DNA from: Flavobacteriaceae bacterium
Lineage (GTDB): Bacteria; Bacteroidota; Bacteroidia; Flavobacteriales; Flavobacteriaceae
DNA length: 20,470 nt
Reading direction: 5' to 3'
Assembly (NCBI GenBank): GCA_947482805.1
Contig: CANKLK010000023.1
Span: 1-20,470 of the forward strand
Below the pieces are notes generated by a model, which made no database searches, was not told the DNA's origin, and was given only the letters and a program-made list of their open reading frames with translations. Position 1 is the stretch's first letter. Every line of letters starts with the position of its first letter. Positions 7,110-14,538 of this stretch are shown in pieces. A program made the translations under genes and the position numbers.

Positions 7110-8756
7110 ATGCAAATTCAAGGTCAAATTGTAGACATACCAAATCGCAAAATATATTCGGGAGAAATTACTATTGAAAATGGTAAAATCACTTCCATAA
7201 TTGAGGTAGCACACAACGTCAAAACCTATATTCTTCCGGGTTTTATTGATGCTCACATTCATATTGAAAGCTCTATGCTCGTGCCTTCTGAATTTGCCAA
7301 AATTGCGGTTTTACACGGGACAGTTGGCACGATTTCTGACCCGCATGAAATTGCCAATGTATTAGGAAAAGACGGCGTGCATTACATGATTGACAATGGT
7401 AAAAAAGTGCCGTTTAAGTTTCATTTTGGCGCCCCATCGTGTGTTCCTGCAACGTTTTTCGAAACAGCGGGCGCTGTGATAGATTCGGAACAAATTAAGG
7501 AATTAATGGCATTACCCGATATTTATTATCTGTCCGAAATGATGAATTATCCGGGTGTTTTGTTTGATGACGAAGAAGTTTTGAAAAAAATAGCCTGGGC
7601 AAAACATTTCAACAAACCAGTTGATGGTCATGCGCCCGGATTAAGAGGCGCTCCCATCGAAAAATATATTGCTTCGGGAATTTCAACAGACCACGAATGT
7701 TTTACCTATGATGAAGCTGCTGAAAAATTATCACTTGGAATGAAAGTGCTAATTCGTGAAGGAAGCGCGGCAAAAAACTTTGAAGCTTTAATCGATTTGC
7801 TTCCAGAAAATTATTCAAATATGATGTTTTGTTCTGACGACAAACATCCAGACGATTTGATTGTTGGCCATATTAATTTGCTTTGTGCCAGAGCGGTTGC
7901 CAAAGGTTTTGACTTATTCAAAATATTGCAGATGGCTTGTATCAATCCGGTGAAACATTATAAAATGAATATTGGTTTATTGCAAAAAAATGATGCCGCC
8001 GATTTTATTGTGGTGGAAGATTTAACCCATTTCAAAGTACTGCAAACCTATATCGATGGAGAACTCGTTGCCGAAAACGGAAAATCCTTTGTAAAAGATG
8101 TCGATTTTGAAAAGCCTAATAATTTCAACACTGCCAAAAAACAAGTTATTGAGTTCGATATTAGCAGTTCAGCTTCAAAAATCAGAGTTATTGAAGCTTT
8201 AGAAGGACAATTAATAACGAATGAAATTCATCACAAACCAAAAATTGACTCGAGCGATAGCGAACAGGCGAAGCAAAATGGAAAAATTGTTTCCGACACA
8301 GAAAACGACATCCTGAAAATGGCGGTTATCAACCGCTACGAAAATGCTCCGCCAGCAATTGCTTTCATTAAAAACTTTGGTTTGAAAAAAGGTGCGATTG
8401 CGAGTTCAGTTGCGCACGATTGTCATAACATTGTGGTAGTCGGAACATCTGATGAAGAGATTTTGAGTGCTGTAAATTTAATAATTAGCAATACTGGTGG
8501 GATTTGCGCTGTGAATGGCAATGATAAAAAATCTTTGGCCTTACCTGTTGCCGGAATCATGAGTGACCAAAATGGTTGGGAAGCAGGACGTTTGTATCAA
8601 GAAATTGATGCGATGGCAAAGGAATTGGGTAGTGGTTTGAAAGCCCCGTTTATGACACTTTCATTTATGGCTTTATTGGTAATTCCGGATTTGAAATTAT
8701 CGGATAAAGGTTTATTTAGTGGGAATTCGTTTGCTTTTGTGGATTTGGAAGTTTAA
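7110..8756 (+). CDS. ade: Adenine deaminase
   Basis: This 548-residue amidohydrolase-superfamily protein hydrolyses adenine to hypoxanthine and ammonia in purine salvage. Visible motifs are [10 protein letters not shown] (H49, H51, E53), [45 protein letters not shown] and [11 protein letters not shown], all diagnostic of the Ade family and supplying the metal and substrate ligands. The C-terminal adenine-deaminase domain is recognisable by [29 protein letters not shown] and GGICAVNG. The ATG at 7110 is preferred over an upstream TTG at 7089 that overlaps a -7 promoter box. Residues 380-389 ([10 protein letters not shown]) sit in the linker between the two domains and are encoded by a dispersed repeat, so they are likely a later insertion in a tolerant loop. 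E. coli Ade is slightly longer (588 residues). Confidence 0.93.
   Translation: MQIQGQIVDIPNRKIYSGEITIENGKITSIIEVAHNVKTYILPGFIDAHIHIESSMLVPSEFAKIAVLHGTVGTISDPHEIANVLGKDGVHYMIDNGKKVPFKFHFGAPSCVPATFFETAGAVIDSEQIKELMALPDIYYLSEMMNYPGVLFDDEEVLKKIAWAKHFNKPVDGHAPGLRGAPIEKYIASGISTDHECFTYDEAAEKLSLGMKVLIREGSAAKNFEALIDLLPENYSNMMFCSDDKHPDDLIVGHINLLCARAVAKGFDLFKILQMACINPVKHYKMNIGLLQKNDAADFIVVEDLTHFKVLQTYIDGELVAENGKSFVKDVDFEKPNNFNTAKKQVIEFDISSSASKIRVIEALEGQLITNEIHHKPKIDSSDSEQAKQNGKIVSDTENDILKMAVINRYENAPPAIAFIKNFGLKKGAIASSVAHDCHNIVVVGTSDEEILSAVNLIISNTGGICAVNGNDKKSLALPVAGIMSDQNGWEAGRLYQEIDAMAKELGSGLKAPFMTLSFMALLVIPDLKLSDKGLFSGNSFAFVDLEV
8247..8278 (+). repeat. Coding repeat copy 1 (in ade)
   Basis: The sequence starts GACTCGAGCGATAGCGAA and ends GGCGAAGCAAAA, encoding [10 protein letters not shown] in frame. 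It closely matches copies at 9864, 10146, 10191 and 11364 in other genes, with the same reading frame and orientation relative to the host gene. It is GC-rich compared with the surrounding ade sequence and falls between the amidohydrolase and C-terminal domains. Confidence 0.85.
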
Positions 8757-8774
8757 AAATATAGATAATAGAAT

Positions 8775-8810
8775 ATAGACTAGAATAATTATTCAGAGTC
8801 TATTTTCTTT
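8775..8810. terminator. Possible bidirectional terminator between ade and rsmI
   Basis: ATAGACT (8775-8781) pairs with AGTCTAT (8797-8803) around the perfect palindrome GAATAATTATTC (8783-8794), giving an AT-rich hairpin with small bulges. On the plus strand it runs into TTTTCTTT, suiting termination of ade. On the minus strand it overlaps the rsmI stop codon and is followed by an AT-rich stretch. The stem is weak in GC, so the call is moderate. Confidence 0.55.
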
Positions 8811-9493
8811 GTTCTATTCTCTTTATTCTTGCCTTCAACCACAGTTACTATTTCTCCTTTCGGTGGTTTGGATTCAAAATGTTTTAGTACTTCTGCAGCA
8901 GTTCCGCGAATTGTTTCTTCATGTAATTTTGATAATTCTCGTGAAACTGAAACTTGTCTTTCAGCTCCAAAAAACTTCACAAATTCAGCTAAGGTTTTCG
9001 TTAGTTTATGAGGTGAAACATAGAAAATCATTGTTCGGGTTTCTTCGGCTAATGCCAAATATCGAGTTTGTCTTCCTTTTTTTTCAGGCAAAAAACCTTC
9101 AAATACAAATCGGTCGTTGGGGAAGCCACTATTTACCAATGCCGGAACAAAAGCTGTTGCGCCGGGCAAACAATCGACTTCAATATTATTTTCAACACAA
9201 GCACGCGTTAGTAAAAAACCGGGGTCAGAAATCGCCGGAGTTCCTGCATCAGAAATTAGCGCAATGCTTTCGCCGCCTTTTAAACGCAAAATTAAATTTT
9301 CAACCGTTTTGTGCTCATTGTGCATATGATGGCTGTGCATGTGCGTGGAAATTTCAAAGTGTTTTAGAAGTTTTCCGCTGGTTCGCGTGTCTTCGGCCAA
9401 AATCAAATCGACTTCCTTCAAAACGCGAATGGCTCTGAAAGTCATGTCTTCAAGATTGCCAATTGGCGTTGGAACTATATATAATTTTGACAT
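8789..9493 (-). CDS. rsmI: 16S rRNA (cytidine-1402-2'-O)-methyltransferase RsmI
   Basis: The 234-residue protein starts MSKLYIVPTPIGNLEDMTFR and continues VDLILAEDTRTSGKLL, both hallmarks of RsmI. Further conserved blocks are ALISDAGTPAISDPG (AdoMet binding), CLPGATAFVPALVNSGF, FEGFLPEKKGR, IFYVSPHKL and VSRELSKLHEETIRGT. The enzyme 2'-O-methylates C1402 in the ribosomal decoding centre, together with RsmH. It lacks most of the extra C-terminal domain of the 286-residue E. coli protein, as I would expect in this group. The ATG at 9493 is chosen because the family motif begins right there; an in-frame start at 9517 adds eight unrelated residues inside a palindromic repeat. The start codon is preceded by a T6 run that ends a large hairpin, which is unusual. 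Confidence 0.93.
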   Translation of the reverse strand: MSKLYIVPTPIGNLEDMTFRAIRVLKEVDLILAEDTRTSGKLLKHFEISTHMHSHHMHNEHKTVENLILRLKGGESIALISDAGTPAISDPGFLLTRACVENNIEVDCLPGATAFVPALVNSGFPNDRFVFEGFLPEKKGRQTRYLALAEETRTMIFYVSPHKLTKTLAEFVKFFGAERQVSVSRELSKLHEETIRGTAAEVLKHFESKPPKGEIVTVVEGKNKENRTKKIDSE

Positions 9494-9499
9494 AGAAAA

Positions 9500-9572
9500 A
9501 ACACAGATTATAAACACAGATTAGCACAGATTAGCACAAATTAAATCTGTGCTAATCTGTGAAATCTGTGTT
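9500..9572. repeat. Large imperfect palindrome of the CACAGATTAG type, possible terminator
   Basis: An inner 18-bp perfect inverted repeat, CACAGATTAGCACAGATT (9515-9532) with its complement at 9544-9561, has an 11-nt loop. An outer 10-bp pair, AACACAGATT (9500-9509) with AATCTGTGTT (9563-9572), extends it with a 5-nt versus 1-nt bulge. The unit CACAGATTAG is also directly repeated within the left arm. On the minus strand the hairpin ends in a T6 run, so it could terminate the acidic hypothetical gene whose stop is at 9577. Similar CACAGATT repeats are, to my knowledge, common between flavobacterial genes. Confidence 0.8.
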
Positions 9573-9576
9573 CTAT

Positions 9577-10470
9577 TTAAGAGAATTTCTTCTCGACAAT
9601 TTCCATGAAGCGTTCAATATAATCTTCTTCACCAACCCAATAATTGTAATCAGGAAGCACCATTTCGTTAATAAAATTTTTGGCTTCTTCAAAGGTGTCA
9701 AACGTATTCAATTGCGAAATCACACGATTAAAATCTTCGTTACTATCGTTAAACAGATGTTGTACAAAACCAATCCGGTCGTTCAATCCAATAGCGATAG
9801 ATTTTGTTGTCATCTCATTAAATGCGTCTGTTTCAGCTTCTATCTTTACTTCTTCCGCAACAGTTTGCTTTGCCTCTTCGGTTTCGCTCGAGTCAGATGT
9901 AAATAATGACACTTCATTTGTTTTTACAAAAACCGGTTCAGTATACTTACCAATATGATCTTCCAGTTTCTCTTCTGGTTGTGACTCAAAAGCAACTTCT
10001 GCCGGAATATCTTTCTGTTCTTGTTCCTCCTCTTCCGTTTCTAATTCAAAAATAGATTTAAAAGCTGATTCTTCATTAGCGATTGGCTCTTCTTCGTCTA
10101 TTGATTGTTCTTCTAAAACTTCTTCCGGTGCTTCCAAAACAACACTTTGCTCCGCCAGTTCGCTATCGCTCGGGTCCTCTTCAGATTCTGTTTGCTTCGC
10201 TTGTTCGTTATCGCTCGAGTCTTCCTTAACTTCCACTACTAAAACTGGAGCTATTTCTACTTCTAGGGATTGTTCGAGCTTTTCTTCTAAAACAATTTCA
10301 TCTACATCAGATTTTACCGATTCAAAATTGTCCTGATAGAATTTCAACACTGACAATGTTTCGTGTAATTTTTGTGATTCTTTATACAATTGGTCGACGT
10401 CCGACTTGTTTTTTAGCTTTAAAATTCGGTGGGCAATGCTGATTAATTCTGATTCTAATCTTTTTTTCAT
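9577..10470 (-). CDS. Hypothetical acidic protein with helical ends and a low-complexity middle
   Basis: I do not recognise a function for this 297-residue protein. No signal peptide or membrane segment is visible, so it is probably cytoplasmic. Residues 1-60 look helical and possibly coiled-coil (MKKRLESELISIAHRILKLK, then LYKESQKLHETLSVLKFYQD). Residues 60-210 are extremely rich in Glu, Ser and Ala and probably disordered. The last 85 residues form a well-behaved helical domain (SIAIGLNDRIGFVQHLFNDS, then FEEAKNFINEMV and YNYWVGEEDYIERFMEIVEK), likely the conserved functional part. Three copies of a dispersed coding repeat lie in the acidic middle at residues 84-93, 99-108 and 193-202. It is upstream of rsmI on the same strand but separated from it by a hairpin, and diverges from thymidine kinase. 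Confidence 0.8.
   Translation of the reverse strand: MKKRLESELISIAHRILKLKNKSDVDQLYKESQKLHETLSVLKFYQDNFESVKSDVDEIVLEEKLEQSLEVEIAPVLVVEVKEDSSDNEQAKQTESEEDPSDSELAEQSVVLEAPEEVLEEQSIDEEEPIANEESAFKSIFELETEEEEQEQKDIPAEVAFESQPEEKLEDHIGKYTEPVFVKTNEVSLFTSDSSETEEAKQTVAEEVKIEAETDAFNEMTTKSIAIGLNDRIGFVQHLFNDSNEDFNRVISQLNTFDTFEEAKNFINEMVLPDYNYWVGEEDYIERFMEIVEKKFS
9864..9894 (-). repeat. Coding repeat copy 2 (acidic hypothetical protein)
   Basis: Minus-strand sequence beginning GACTCGAGCGAAACCGAA encodes DSSETEEAKQ (residues 193-202). It is the most diverged of the five copies but keeps the frame, the GACTCGAGCG start and the AAGCAAA end. Confidence 0.75.
10146..10176 (-). repeat. Coding repeat copy 3 (acidic hypothetical protein)
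   Basis: Minus-strand sequence beginning GACCCGAGCGATAGCGAA encodes DPSDSELAEQ (residues 99-108). The proline variant at position 2 matches the copy in thymidine kinase. It begins 45 nt downstream of copy 4. Confidence 0.8.
10191..10221 (-). repeat. Coding repeat copy 4 (acidic hypothetical protein)
   Basis: Minus-strand sequence beginning GACTCGAGCGATAACGAA encodes DSSDNEQAKQ (residues 84-93). It differs from the ade copy at very few positions even though the two genes are unrelated. Confidence 0.8.
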
Positions 10471-10751
10471 ATGGAAGATTTTATTGTTTTTTTAGGGAAT
10501 ATGCAATCGCTATAACTTTATTTTATTTGAATTTACATCTGCTGGCGATTTCATGCCTTTTGAAATATTATGGAAAACAGTCGTCATATTTAATAATTTT
10601 CTTCCGGGCATTTATTTTGCCTATGGAAGAAGTAACCTTGGTTAAAATTTTTTACATTTGAATCGACGTAAAACTAAGAAAATTTTAAGCCGGTTTGTTT
10701 TCGTTACAAAGTAATAAAAACTATTCATTTTTAGCGCAAGAAAAATACAAA
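10471..10751. other. Divergent intergenic region between the acidic gene and thymidine kinase
   Basis: These 281 bp separate two divergent starts and must hold both promoters. One -7-like box (10653-10660) faces thymidine kinase; no clear box faces the acidic gene. A 30-codon frame at 10553-10645 (MPFEILWKTVVIFNNFLPGI and on) has no supporting context and I do not call it. TAACC and GGTTA at 10633-10644 form a minor 5-bp inverted repeat. I see no RNA gene or riboswitch. Confidence 0.5.
10653..10660 (+). promoter_or_regulatory. Candidate -7 box for thymidine kinase and murF-alr
   Basis: TACATTTG matches TAnnTTTG. It would give a leader of roughly 85-90 nt before the ATG at 10752. No TTTG with 17-23 nt spacing is visible upstream, so this is tentative. 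Confidence 0.4.
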
Positions 10752-11399
10752 ATGTTTCTCGAAAATACTGTAAATCATAAAGAACAATTTGGTTGGATTG
10801 AAGTCATCAGCGGTTCGATGTTTTCGGGTAAAACTGAAGAACTCATCCGAAGATTGAAAAGAGCGCAATTCGCCAAACAAAAACTAGAAATTTTCAAACC
10901 TTCTATCGACACGCGATATAATGAAGAAATGGTAGTTTCCCACAATAAAAACGAAATTCGTTCAACAACAGTTCCCGCAGCAGCTAACATCAGAATTTTG
11001 GCGCAAGGTTGTGATGTGGTCGGAATTGATGAAGCACAATTTTTTGATGATGAAATTGTTGCTGTTTGCAACGATTTAGCCAATTCAGGTATTCGAGTGA
11101 TTGTGGCAGGATTGGATATGGATTTTAAAGGAAATCCATTTGGTCCGATGCCAGCATTGATGGCAACAGCCGAATATGTGACCAAAGTTCATGCTGTTTG
11201 TACGCGTACAGGAAACCTGGCACATTATAGTTTTAGAAAAAATGACAACGATAAATTAGTAATGCTTGGAGAAACTGAGGAATATGAACCGTTGAGTCGG
11301 GCCGCATACTTTAACGCAATCCGTCAAAACATGATTGTTAAAGACCCAGAAAATTTATCAGACGACCCGAGCGCCAGCGAATTGGCGAAGCAAAAATAA
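10752..11399 (+). CDS. tdk: Thymidine kinase (type II)
   Basis: The 215-residue enzyme phosphorylates thymidine to dTMP in the cytoplasmic salvage pathway. The P-loop is GSMFSGKT (K27, T28) and the Walker B/catalytic segment is GIDEAQFF (D93, E94). The lasso region that contacts the base follows (AVCTRTGNLAHYSFRK), then YEPLSRAAYF. Type II enzymes usually bind structural zinc through four cysteines; only one (C150) is visible here, the others being replaced (TRTG for a CxxCG pattern, and SRAAY near the C-terminus). From memory this zinc-poor form is usual in Bacteroidota. The ATG at 10752 is preferred over an in-frame TTG at 10695. The last residues (DPSASELAKQK, 205-215) come from a dispersed coding repeat ending at the stop. 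The next gene starts only 9 nt later. Confidence 0.93.
   Translation: MFLENTVNHKEQFGWIEVISGSMFSGKTEELIRRLKRAQFAKQKLEIFKPSIDTRYNEEMVVSHNKNEIRSTTVPAAANIRILAQGCDVVGIDEAQFFDDEIVAVCNDLANSGIRVIVAGLDMDFKGNPFGPMPALMATAEYVTKVHAVCTRTGNLAHYSFRKNDNDKLVMLGETEEYEPLSRAAYFNAIRQNMIVKDPENLSDDPSASELAKQK
11364..11394 (+). repeat. Coding repeat copy 5 (C-terminus of thymidine kinase)
   Basis: The sequence starts GACCCGAGCGCCAGCGAA and encodes DPSASELAKQ, followed by one lysine and the stop. It is in the same frame as the other four copies and extends the kinase tail beyond its conserved fold. Confidence 0.8.
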
Positions 11400-11408
11400 A
11401 TCCTACTC

Positions 11409-13853
11409 TTGATACTAACCATCAGAAATATTGTCTCAATCATCAAAGCCCAATGGGTTGAACAAAATGAAACTGCTATTGTTGATTCTATTTCCATTGA
11501 TAGCCGTTCGTTGCTAAATGATGAAAACACTTTGTTCTTTGCTCTTTATGGGCCTAATCATGATGGTCACTTATTTATAGAAGAACTTATTGCTAAAGGA
11601 GTTTCTCATTTTGTAGTGAGGAAAATCCCAGAAGGATTAGAACTTAAGGCTAAATTTTTAATCGTTGAAGATACTTTAGACGCCTTACAAAAGTTTGCAG
11701 CTTATTATCGAAGTCTGTTTGACTTCCCTATTATTGGAATAACGGGAAGCAACGGAAAAACAATCATCAAAGAATGGTTGAATTTTCTTTTAAGTCCTGA
11801 TTACAATATTATTCGAAGTCCGAAAAGTTATAACTCACAAGTTGGTGTACCTCTTTCAATTTTGGGAATCAATGAAAAGCACAATCTTGGCATTTTTGAA
11901 GCCGGTATTTCTCAAATGCATGAAATGGAAAAACTCCAAAAAATTATTCAACCAACAATTGGAATTTTATCCAATATTGGATCGGCTCATGATGAAGGGT
12001 TTTCAAGCGTTGCGGAAAAAATTAAAGAAAAACTAAAGCTATTTATTTCGGTTAACGTCCTGATTTTAAATAAAAACAAAACTATTTGTGCATTTATTAA
12101 TCCAAAAATAAAACAGTTCAGCTGGTGTTCAGACGACAAAAGTGCTGATGTTTTTATCACCAAAAAAAATATAGGTGAAGTAACTGAATTATATGTTACT
12201 TACAGAGAAGATACTTTCCCGATTACCATTCCTTTTCAGGATCAAGCATCAATAGAAAATGCTATTCATTGTATGATGGTGATGCTTTATTTTGGGTATA
12301 ACCATAAGGTAATTCAAACTAGAATGGCGCTGTTGTATCCCGTAGAAATGCGCTTGAAAGTTAAAAACGGCATTTATAATTGTACACTTATTGACGACAG
12401 TTACAGTTCAGATTTTCAATCGTTGAAAATTGCTTTGGACTTTTTAGAAAATCAAAAGCAACATAAAAAGAAAACTTTAATTCTGTCGGATATTTTTCAA
12501 AGTGGTTTAGGGAATGAAGAATTGTATTCTCTAGTTTCTCAATTAATTATTTCAAATAAAATCAACCGAGTAATTGGAATTGGAGAAACCATTACGCAAT
12601 ACAAAAGCAAATTTATCAATTGTATTGCGTTTAAAAATGTATCCGAATTCATAAACGTATTTGACACTTTAAATTTTGAGAATGAAACCATTTTAATTAA
12701 AGGCGCACGCAGTTTTCACTTTGAAGAAATTGTAGCTATACTCGAAGAGAAAACACATGAAACAGTTTTGGAAATTAACCTCAACGCCATCAGTCATAAT
12801 CTTACTTTTTACAAGTCGAAATTAGACCCTAAAACCAAAATGATGGTCATGGTCAAAGCGTTTGGCTATGGTAATGGCGGTTTTGAAATTGCAAAATTAC
12901 TCGAACATCATAAAGTGGATTATCTTGGTGTGGCTTTCGCCGATGAAGGAATTTCGTTGAAAAATGCCGGAATTAGAGTTCCAATAATGGTTTTAAATCC
13001 GGAAACTACAAGTTTTACAGCTATTATTCAGCATCATTTAGAACCGGAAATTTATTCTGTAAAAGGATTAAAAGCTTTTTTAAAAATTGCCGAACAAAAG
13101 AAACTCAAACATTTTCCTATACATATCAAAATCGATACAGGAATGCACCGATTAGGATTTGAAGAAGATAATCTGGAAGATTTAATCCAAATTCTGAAAG
13201 GAAACGAAACGGTACAAATTAAAAGTATCTTGTCACACATGGCAACGAGTGACGATTTAAATCACGATGCGTTTTCAAAATCACAAATTGCCTTGTTTGA
13301 AAAACTGTCAACACAAATACAAATCGAATTAAACATAAAACCCATCCTACACATTTTAAATACTTCCGGAATTACTAATTATCCTGAAGCACAATACGAT
13401 ATGGTACGATTAGGAATTGGTTTGTATGGTATTTCTAACGATGAAGAAGAACAAAAAGAACTAGAAAATGTTGGCACCTTGAAATCTGTTATTTCTCAAA
13501 TCAGAACTATTGATAAAGGTGAAAGTGTAGGTTATGGCAGAAGATTTATAGCTGACAGAAGTACCAAAGTTGCCACTATTCCTATTGGCTATGCTGATGG
13601 CATCCGCAGAAGTTGGGGTAATGGTGTTGGCTTCGTAACCATCAATGGGAAACAAGCAAAGATTATTGGTAGCATTTGCATGGACATGCTGATGGTTGAC
13701 GTTACCGACATTGATTGCAAGGAAGGAAACACGGTAATTGTTTTTGGCGAAAACCCAACAGTCCCTTTAATGGCGAAGAAATTAAACACTATTCCGTATG
13801 AAATTTTGACCAGCATTTCGCAAAGAGTAAAACGGGTATTTTTCAGAGAATAA
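11409..13853 (+). CDS. murF-alr: Bifunctional MurF D-Ala-D-Ala ligase / alanine racemase fusion
   Basis: An 814-residue fusion. The N-terminal MurF half (about 1-447) has GITGSNGKT (K117, ATP-binding), SYNSQVGVPLS, FEAGISQMHEME, NIGSAHDEGF, a DDSYSSDFQSL segment and KGARSFHFEE. It adds D-Ala-D-Ala to UDP-MurNAc-tripeptide. The C-terminal alanine racemase half (about 449-814) has MVKAFGYGNG (PLP lysine K483), KIDTGMHRLGF, LSHMATSD, RLGIGLYGI, VGYGRRF (catalytic tyrosine Y709), PIGYADGIRR and GSICMDM. It makes the D-alanine consumed in the same pathway. This fusion is known from Bacteroidota. No suitable ATG exists near the N-terminus; TTG at 11409, 9 nt after the thymidine kinase stop, is the best start. 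ATA or ATC starts just downstream are less likely. Co-transcription with tdk is probable. Confidence 0.93.
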   Translation: MILTIRNIVSIIKAQWVEQNETAIVDSISIDSRSLLNDENTLFFALYGPNHDGHLFIEELIAKGVSHFVVRKIPEGLELKAKFLIVEDTLDALQKFAAYYRSLFDFPIIGITGSNGKTIIKEWLNFLLSPDYNIIRSPKSYNSQVGVPLSILGINEKHNLGIFEAGISQMHEMEKLQKIIQPTIGILSNIGSAHDEGFSSVAEKIKEKLKLFISVNVLILNKNKTICAFINPKIKQFSWCSDDKSADVFITKKNIGEVTELYVTYREDTFPITIPFQDQASIENAIHCMMVMLYFGYNHKVIQTRMALLYPVEMRLKVKNGIYNCTLIDDSYSSDFQSLKIALDFLENQKQHKKKTLILSDIFQSGLGNEELYSLVSQLIISNKINRVIGIGETITQYKSKFINCIAFKNVSEFINVFDTLNFENETILIKGARSFHFEEIVAILEEKTHETVLEINLNAISHNLTFYKSKLDPKTKMMVMVKAFGYGNGGFEIAKLLEHHKVDYLGVAFADEGISLKNAGIRVPIMVLNPETTSFTAIIQHHLEPEIYSVKGLKAFLKIAEQKKLKHFPIHIKIDTGMHRLGFEEDNLEDLIQILKGNETVQIKSILSHMATSDDLNHDAFSKSQIALFEKLSTQIQIELNIKPILHILNTSGITNYPEAQYDMVRLGIGLYGISNDEEEQKELENVGTLKSVISQIRTIDKGESVGYGRRFIADRSTKVATIPIGYADGIRRSWGNGVGFVTINGKQAKIIGSICMDMLMVDVTDIDCKEGNTVIVFGENPTVPLMAKKLNTIPYEILTSISQRVKRVFFRE

Positions 13854-13881
13854 TTTTAAAGTGTTAATAATTTAGCTACCT

Positions 13882-13889
13882 TAGTTTTG
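13882..13889 (+). promoter_or_regulatory. Candidate -7 box for mscL
   Basis: TAGTTTTG matches TAnnTTTG and lies 26 nt before the mscL ATG, giving a predicted leader of about 20 nt. No clear -33 TTTG is present. Confidence 0.45.
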
Positions 13890-13915
13890 TATTAACCAAT
13901 AAAAACAAAACAATT

Positions 13916-14293
13916 ATGGGAATGATTTCAGAATTTAAAGACTTTATTGCAAAAGGAAATGCCATGGATTTGGCAGTTGGAGTTATCATTGGAGCCGCTT
14001 TTAGCGCTATTGTAAATTCATTAGTTGCAGATGTTATCACTCCTGCACTATTAGACCCAGCCTTAAAAGCAGCTCAAGTGGAGAACTTAGCCGATTTAAA
14101 AACTGACGGAGGAATTCTATATGGAAAGTTCCTGGCTGCAGTAATTAGCTTCATAGTAATTGCCTTTGTTATCTTCATCTTGGTAAAATCTATTAATAGC
14201 ATTAAGAAAAAAGAAGAAGCTGCACCTGCTACTCCAGCCGGACCGAGCCAAGAAGAATTGCTTACACAAATTAGAGATTTACTGAAAAAATAA
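13916..14293 (+). CDS. mscL: Large-conductance mechanosensitive channel MscL
   Basis: This 125-residue protein matches MscL throughout. The N-terminal amphipathic segment is EFKDFIAKGNAMDLAVGVII, and TM1 continues GAAFSAIVNSLVADVITP. A periplasmic loop with DGGILYGKF follows, then TM2 (LAAVISFIVIAFVIFILVKS), a charged KKKEE linker and the C-terminal helix EELLTQIRDLLKK. The homopentamer opens under membrane tension to release solutes during hypo-osmotic shock. Length is slightly below E. coli MscL (136). It is flanked by its own -7 box and a strong terminator, so it is likely monocistronic. Confidence 0.96.
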   Translation: MGMISEFKDFIAKGNAMDLAVGVIIGAAFSAIVNSLVADVITPALLDPALKAAQVENLADLKTDGGILYGKFLAAVISFIVIAFVIFILVKSINSIKKKEEAAPATPAGPSQEELLTQIRDLLKK

Positions 14294-14319
14294 TACCGCT
14301 ACATTATATATTCTAACTC

Positions 14320-14350
14320 AACCGCTTCTTAATTGAGGCGGTTTTTCTTT
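14320..14350 (+). terminator. Rho-independent terminator after mscL
   Basis: AACCGCTTC (14320-14328) pairs with GAGGCGGTT (14335-14343) with a single T-G wobble around the loop TTAATT, followed by a T-rich tail (14342-14350). It starts 27 nt after the mscL stop. Confidence 0.9.
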
Positions 14351-14380
14351 TAGTAGCACAACGTTTATCTTGTTCAGGAA

Positions 14381-14437
14381 GTTCACTCCCGCTATCCGCT
14401 CTACTTCGGTGCCGCTTCTATCGGGGCTAGCGAGAAC
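14381..14437. repeat. Intergenic GC-rich repeat element between mscL and asd
   Basis: A GC-rich island in an AT-rich gap. On the minus strand it reads CTAGCCCCGATAGAAGCGGC, then later AGAGCGGATAGCGGGAGT. It is bounded by GTTC and GAAC. I recognise this as resembling a repeat found in many intergenic spaces of Flavobacterium genomes. It encodes nothing visible and shows no strong hairpin here. Confidence 0.6.
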
Positions 14438-14495
14438 ATTTTCTGTATTACTTGTCTTTTTTCTTTCTTCTATATTCTATTATCTTTTTTCTCTA

Positions 14496-14503
14496 TACTT
14501 TTG
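14496..14503 (+). promoter_or_regulatory. Candidate -7 box for asd
   Basis: TACTTTTG matches TAnnTTTG, 35 nt before the asd ATG, giving a leader of about 30 nt. The region upstream is T-rich without a clear TTTG at -33. Confidence 0.5.
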
Positions 14504-14538
14504 TACTTCAAAAATTATAAATCGATAAAAATAGAAAT

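Noticed and set aside
8809..9438. A 209-codon open frame on the plus strand opposite rsmI
   Set aside because: It is antisense to a gene with clear RsmI motifs, its translation has no recognisable domain, and its composition looks like a shadow frame.
9500..9572. Repeated CACAGATTAG units as a CRISPR-like array
   Set aside because: The units are adjacent and arranged as an inverted repeat without unique spacers, and no cas genes are present.
10553..10645. A 30-codon frame in the region before thymidine kinase
   Set aside because: No promoter spacing, neighbour or composition supports it, and it could occur by chance.
10775..11185. A 136-codon frame antisense to thymidine kinase
   Set aside because: It lies opposite the strongly conserved kinase core and has no features of its own.
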